Shown: one piece after another, positions 5,883 through 8,520 of the stretch
How the letters are laid out: every line of letters starts with the position of its first letter
Position numbering within the stretch: the stretch's first letter is position 1
DNA from: an uncultured Eubacteriales bacterium
Lineage (GTDB): Bacteria; Bacillota; Clostridia; Christensenellales; Aristaeellaceae
Length of the DNA stretch: 8,520 nucleotides
Direction of reading: 5' to 3'
NCBI GenBank assembly: GCA_900553905.1
Contig: USFL01000047.1
Coordinates: 1 to 8,520 of the forward strand
Made by a program: the position numbers and the translations under genes
Notes under the pieces: generated by a model
Databases searched by the model: none
Seen by the model: the letters and a program-made list of their open reading frames with translations, nothing else
Told to the model about the DNA's origin: nothing

Positions 5883-8354
5883 TCAGTTTTTCGTCTGGAT
5901 ATAGACAGAAGGGTATTCTTCGCTCGGGTCCACGCAGGGCACCAGCTGGCTCTGCACGCCGGTAAAGGTCTGCTGGTTTGTGGCCGCGTACACCGGATAG
6001 TAGATTTCCCTTCCATTGCTGATCCCGCGCATGACGACCTTCCGGATGTTTTCGGGATCGCCCTCAAAGATATAGACGAGGCGGCCCTTGCGGTCCACCG
6101 TGTGCGAAAACGCAACGGGAAGCTGCCTTCCGGCCACGGTCGCCCGGGCATACAGCACGCCATCATACGTGATGCGCACCTGAATCGGCCCCATGACGGA
6201 TAGGGATTCCGTGATATCCACGCCCAGCGCGGCATTGCCCACGGGCGAGTAATACTCCGCGCTGGTCACCACGCGCTTTCCAAGCGACCTGCCGCCCTGG
6301 GAAATGCTCACCAGCGCCGCGGCCTCGTCGCGTTTCCAGTCCCAGCTGAGCACATACCGCGCGCTGCCGCAGCGCGATACCTTCAGGCCGTGGCTCTGAT
6401 CAGGCTCCGGGCCGGAGGGTTCCTGAACAGGCTGCTTCCCGGCGAATACCGCGGGCGCCTCAGAATCGGGCGGAGTGCTTCCCAGCGTGGTAAAGCCGCC
6501 TCCGCTGAAGGAATCCATCGCGCAAAAATAGTTGCTGGTCTGCTCCTGAAGATAGCTTTGAAGGTCGCGTGTGAGAAGATAAAGGTCGATGCGTTCAATG
6601 TTGTCGTTGTGCGCCAGCATGACGGAGGTCTGATACCGCACCCAGGGATTGTCCTTGAAGGCGGCATCCGCGAGGTACACGCTGTCCGGGTGGCCGGGGT
6701 TGTCAAGGATCGAGCGGAACAGGCGCACGCCGGGGGTTAGGAATCTGTCAAAGAACCGCTCCAGCTGCCCGCTTCCTTCGCATTCCAGCGCAAGCGCCTG
6801 CCAGAACGTTCCCTGAAAGGGCATGGGCATGTCTTTTTCCATCATGCGCATCAGTTCATCCCTGAGCTCAAGCAGCTCCTTTTCGCGGGGCTTTCCGTCG
6901 CGCGAGGTGAGAAAGACGGCTTTGTTCCTGTTTTCCAGAAAGTCCGCGATTTGCAGGGTAAGGTTGCTCGCCGCCTCGTCCAGGCTGGTGGAAAATTTGG
7001 GATACTTGTTGCGCAGCGCGTTGACCTCGCCCATGTCGGGGCACAGCTTGACGAGCGTGTCCCGGATGCACGCGGCATTTTCCACAAACGCGGGCAATGC
7101 CTCCAGCTTCGGAATCAGCGCGGAGGCGATTTCCAGCGCAAACCGCTGGCGCGTCTCCTCCTCGCGGGCCTTTTCAAAGGCGGCGCAGCTTGCATCGATA
7201 TATTTGTGGCGCGCCCATGGCATCGCGGGCCGGTCCGGCAGCGTTACCATGGACGGATGCACGCCCTTTTCCACCATTGCGCGCAGTTCGCCGCACACGT
7301 TCTCCAGCAGGTCCAGAGGGAACCCCGCCGCGTTGAGCCTCACGGACATCCGCGAAAGCATGGCGGTTTCCAGCTTTTGGGCAAGCTGCTGCGCCTGGCT
7401 GCGCATCTGCTCCTGCGTGCCCGCGTTGAGCAGATAGAACCGATCCACCGCCTGGCGGATCTCCGTGGCATCCCGGTCGTACAAGCAGGCAAACACGCGG
7501 GCTGTCCGCAATTCATCCGGAGTAGGCAGGCGGATTTCTGCGCTGCTCAGGTCGTTGAGCCAGCTGCTCAGCGCCATGCGCAGCCCCGCCTGTGAATAGG
7601 TGCTCATGGGTCGACCGGTAAGGGTTTCCCATGCCTCCTCATGGGAGTAGGGCTTATCCACGCGCTTGAGCATCTGCTGTGCGGCGGTGTTTTCCAAAAT
7701 TCGGGTCAGTTCCCGGTTGCCGGCGTTGAGGGAGGAGCAGCCGATGCTGTACAGCCGCGTGTTGTTCATCAGGGTGCGCTTCTTCTTCAGCACGGCATAC
7801 ATCTCGCTGTACACAGCATGCAGCATGGTTTCGAAGGGAACGCTCGCGCCCATCTGGTTGACCGTGCTTACAAGGTAACAGGCGTGGGGATGGGTATCCA
7901 TCAAATCCGTACAGACGGCAGCCTGGTTGCCTTGCCGGGCCGCCTCATGGCTCAGCAGCAAAAACAGCTGGTAGCGAAAATCGTTTCCCGAAAAGTGGTG
8001 GCACATCTGCTGGATCAGCGCCTTGACCAGCTCCAGCCCTTCGATGTCGCATGCCTCGCACAGGCACTGCATGAACACCTCGGAGGAGTGAAGCATTCCC
8101 CGCATGACGGCGTCGATGATCTGTCCCGCGTCGGCCTTAGCCGCATCGGAAAGCCGCAGGCAGCGGTTTCCGTGCATGGCTGCCATCTCCGCCGACAGGG
8201 CGGGCTCGTGGGGGTCCAGCAGCACGAAGAGAAAGTCGGACCACTCATCGCCTTCAAGAAGGGTATTCCAGTAGCGAAGCATTCCGTCCAACTGCGCGCA
8301 CACGCGCCGGCCATGGAGAAAAATGACGTTTACTGCCAACTGTACCGCCTCCAT
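5883..8354 (-). CDS. Large helical protein with C-terminal beta-sandwich (FN3-like) region
   Basis: This product is up to 823 aa. Residues 1-70 begin with an alpha/beta-looking segment (VNVIFLHG, then FLFVLLDP). From there to about 620 it is dominated by amphipathic helices with many Met, Ala, Leu, Arg and Glu. A Gly/Ser/Pro/Glu linker follows at about 625-656. The last 167 residues (657-823) are beta-rich: LSWDWKRDE (669-677), TSAEYY (697-702), strands IQVRITYDG and YARATVAG, then a second strand set around GRLVYIFEG and VVMRGISNGREIYYP. The tryptophan pair followed by an EYY strand resembles FN3-like modules that I recall from proteins beside zinc-ribbon GTPases. No P-loop, signal peptide or membrane helix is seen. 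It ends 19 bp before the GTPase start, so translational linkage is likely. The ATG at 8354 lacks a ribosome site; a TTG at 8339 with GGAGG 8 bases upstream is a good alternative, giving 818 aa. A scaffold or sensor role is inference; the family is not recognised. Confidence 0.92.
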   Translation of the reverse strand: MEAVQLAVNVIFLHGRRVCAQLDGMLRYWNTLLEGDEWSDFLFVLLDPHEPALSAEMAAMHGNRCLRLSDAAKADAGQIIDAVMRGMLHSSEVFMQCLCEACDIEGLELVKALIQQMCHHFSGNDFRYQLFLLLSHEAARQGNQAAVCTDLMDTHPHACYLVSTVNQMGASVPFETMLHAVYSEMYAVLKKKRTLMNNTRLYSIGCSSLNAGNRELTRILENTAAQQMLKRVDKPYSHEEAWETLTGRPMSTYSQAGLRMALSSWLNDLSSAEIRLPTPDELRTARVFACLYDRDATEIRQAVDRFYLLNAGTQEQMRSQAQQLAQKLETAMLSRMSVRLNAAGFPLDLLENVCGELRAMVEKGVHPSMVTLPDRPAMPWARHKYIDASCAAFEKAREEETRQRFALEIASALIPKLEALPAFVENAACIRDTLVKLCPDMGEVNALRNKYPKFSTSLDEAASNLTLQIADFLENRNKAVFLTSRDGKPREKELLELRDELMRMMEKDMPMPFQGTFWQALALECEGSGQLERFFDRFLTPGVRLFRSILDNPGHPDSVYLADAAFKDNPWVRYQTSVMLAHNDNIERIDLYLLTRDLQSYLQEQTSNYFCAMDSFSGGGFTTLGSTPPDSEAPAVFAGKQPVQEPSGPEPDQSHGLKVSRCGSARYVLSWDWKRDEAAALVSISQGGRSLGKRVVTSAEYYSPVGNAALGVDITESLSVMGPIQVRITYDGVLYARATVAGRQLPVAFSHTVDRKGRLVYIFEGDPENIRKVVMRGISNGREIYYPVYAATNQQTFTGVQSQLVPCVDPSEEYPSVYIQTKN
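8348..8352 (-). promoter_or_regulatory. GGAGG site favouring a TTG start for the 823-aa gene
   Basis: On the minus strand GGAGG overlaps the first codons of the longest frame (ATG GAG GCG). It sits 8 bases before a TTG at 8339-8337. No comparable purine-rich site precedes the ATG at 8354. The TTG start yields a protein opening with AVNVIFLHG, so the true start may be 8339. Confidence 0.55.
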
Positions 8355-8368
8355 AAGATATGCGACGC

Positions 8369-8401
8369 TGCCGGCGGAGCGGAATCAGCGTTTCGCCGGC
8401 A
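8369..8401 (-). promoter_or_regulatory. Intergenic hairpin without U-tract
   Basis: A perfect 8-base inverted repeat, TGCCGGCG (8369-8376) and CGCCGGCA (8394-8401), encloses a 17-base loop. It occupies most of the 54-bp gap, the longest in the operon, just before the 823-aa gene. On the transcribed strand no T-run follows, so it is not a standard intrinsic terminator. It could stabilise or process mRNA or tune expression between the two genes. In GC-rich DNA a chance stem of this size is possible. Confidence 0.45.
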
Positions 8402-8408
8402 ACCGAGC

Positions 8409-8520
8409 TTACGCCATATTGTCCAGCACATCCTGACAGGTGCTTTCGAGACTGCGGGCCATATAAAGCATTGCCTGATACAACTGGTTGATCTTGTCCA
8501 GCCGCTCCTTGTCGACGCCG
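8409..8520 (-). CDS. C-terminal fragment of an unidentified helical protein
   Basis: Thirty-six in-frame codons run from the right edge to a TAA at 8411-8409. The segment opens GVDKERLDKINQLYQ and ends DVLDNMA. It is charged and amphipathic with heptad-like hydrophobic spacing, so probably a helix or coiled coil. The start and most of the protein lie beyond the window, so no family can be named. It shares direction with the downstream genes and lies 54 bp before the next one, which suggests the same operon. The absence of stops over so short a stretch is weak evidence, but position, strand and composition fit a real gene end. Confidence 0.6.
   Translation of the reverse strand, partial: GVDKERLDKINQLYQAMLYMARSLESTCQDVLDNMA

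Noticed and set aside
5864..6235. N-terminal extension of the GTPase to an ATG at 6235
   Set aside because: It overlaps the end of the 823-aa gene in another frame. The extension is low-complexity Arg/Ser/Pro/Trp shadow sequence. A proper ribosome site and the zinc knuckle support ATG 5863.
6951..7595. Plus-strand 214-aa open frame inside the 823-aa gene
   Set aside because: It is another register-matched antisense shadow, with no ribosome site or recognisable motif.
8369..8401. Intrinsic terminator before the 823-aa gene
   Set aside because: The hairpin is good but no T-run follows on the transcribed strand, and co-oriented genes continue on both sides.
1..8520. CRISPR arrays, tRNA/rRNA genes, transposases, attachment sites
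   Set aside because: No regularly spaced direct repeats, no tRNA or rRNA signatures, and no transposase or integrase motifs were seen. The window is almost entirely filled by the six minus-strand genes.

Overview
The window looks like the left end of a contig from a metagenome assembly or an unpolished draft genome. Bases 2-35 match the Illumina TruSeq index/read-2 adapter. The host is probably a fairly GC-rich Firmicutes/Clostridia-type bacterium. That is inferred from strong Shine-Dalgarno sites (GGAGG, AGGAGAGG, AAGGAGGA) before nearly every gene, tight packing, and avoidance of TTA, CTA and TCA codons. No taxonomic marker gene is present, so this assignment is tentative.

Everything after the adapter reads as one operon on the minus strand, transcribed right to left. 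In transcription order it holds: (1) the last 36 codons of a small helical protein (8409-8520, cut by the right edge); (2) an 823-aa protein with a long helical body and a C-terminal beta-sandwich/FN3-like region (5883-8354); (3) a 474-aa GTPase with N-terminal zinc-ribbon motifs and G1, G3 and G4 motifs (4439-5863); (4) a 1060-aa alpha/beta plus mostly helical protein resembling GTPase-associated protein 1, GAP1 (1229-4411); (5) a 162-aa four-helix membrane protein (715-1203); (6) an exported von Willebrand A-like protein cut by the adapter (35-691). The gaps are 54, 19, 27, 25 and 23 bp. No promoter or U-tailed terminator was seen, so the operon probably starts and ends outside the window. 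Coding density is near 97%, and no stretch over 300 bases lacks a gene.

The core (zinc-ribbon GTPase, GAP1-like partner, large helical/beta-sandwich protein) resembles the GTPase-centred systems described by comparative genomics as NTP-dependent bacterial conflict or signalling systems. The two distal genes suggest an extension to the membrane and the outside of the cell: a small integral membrane protein and a secreted vWA-like protein whose metal-binding motif is degenerate. The motifs are read directly from the sequence. The family names come from memory without a search, and the joint function is inference. No catalytic effector domain such as a nuclease, protease or deaminase was recognised in the window.
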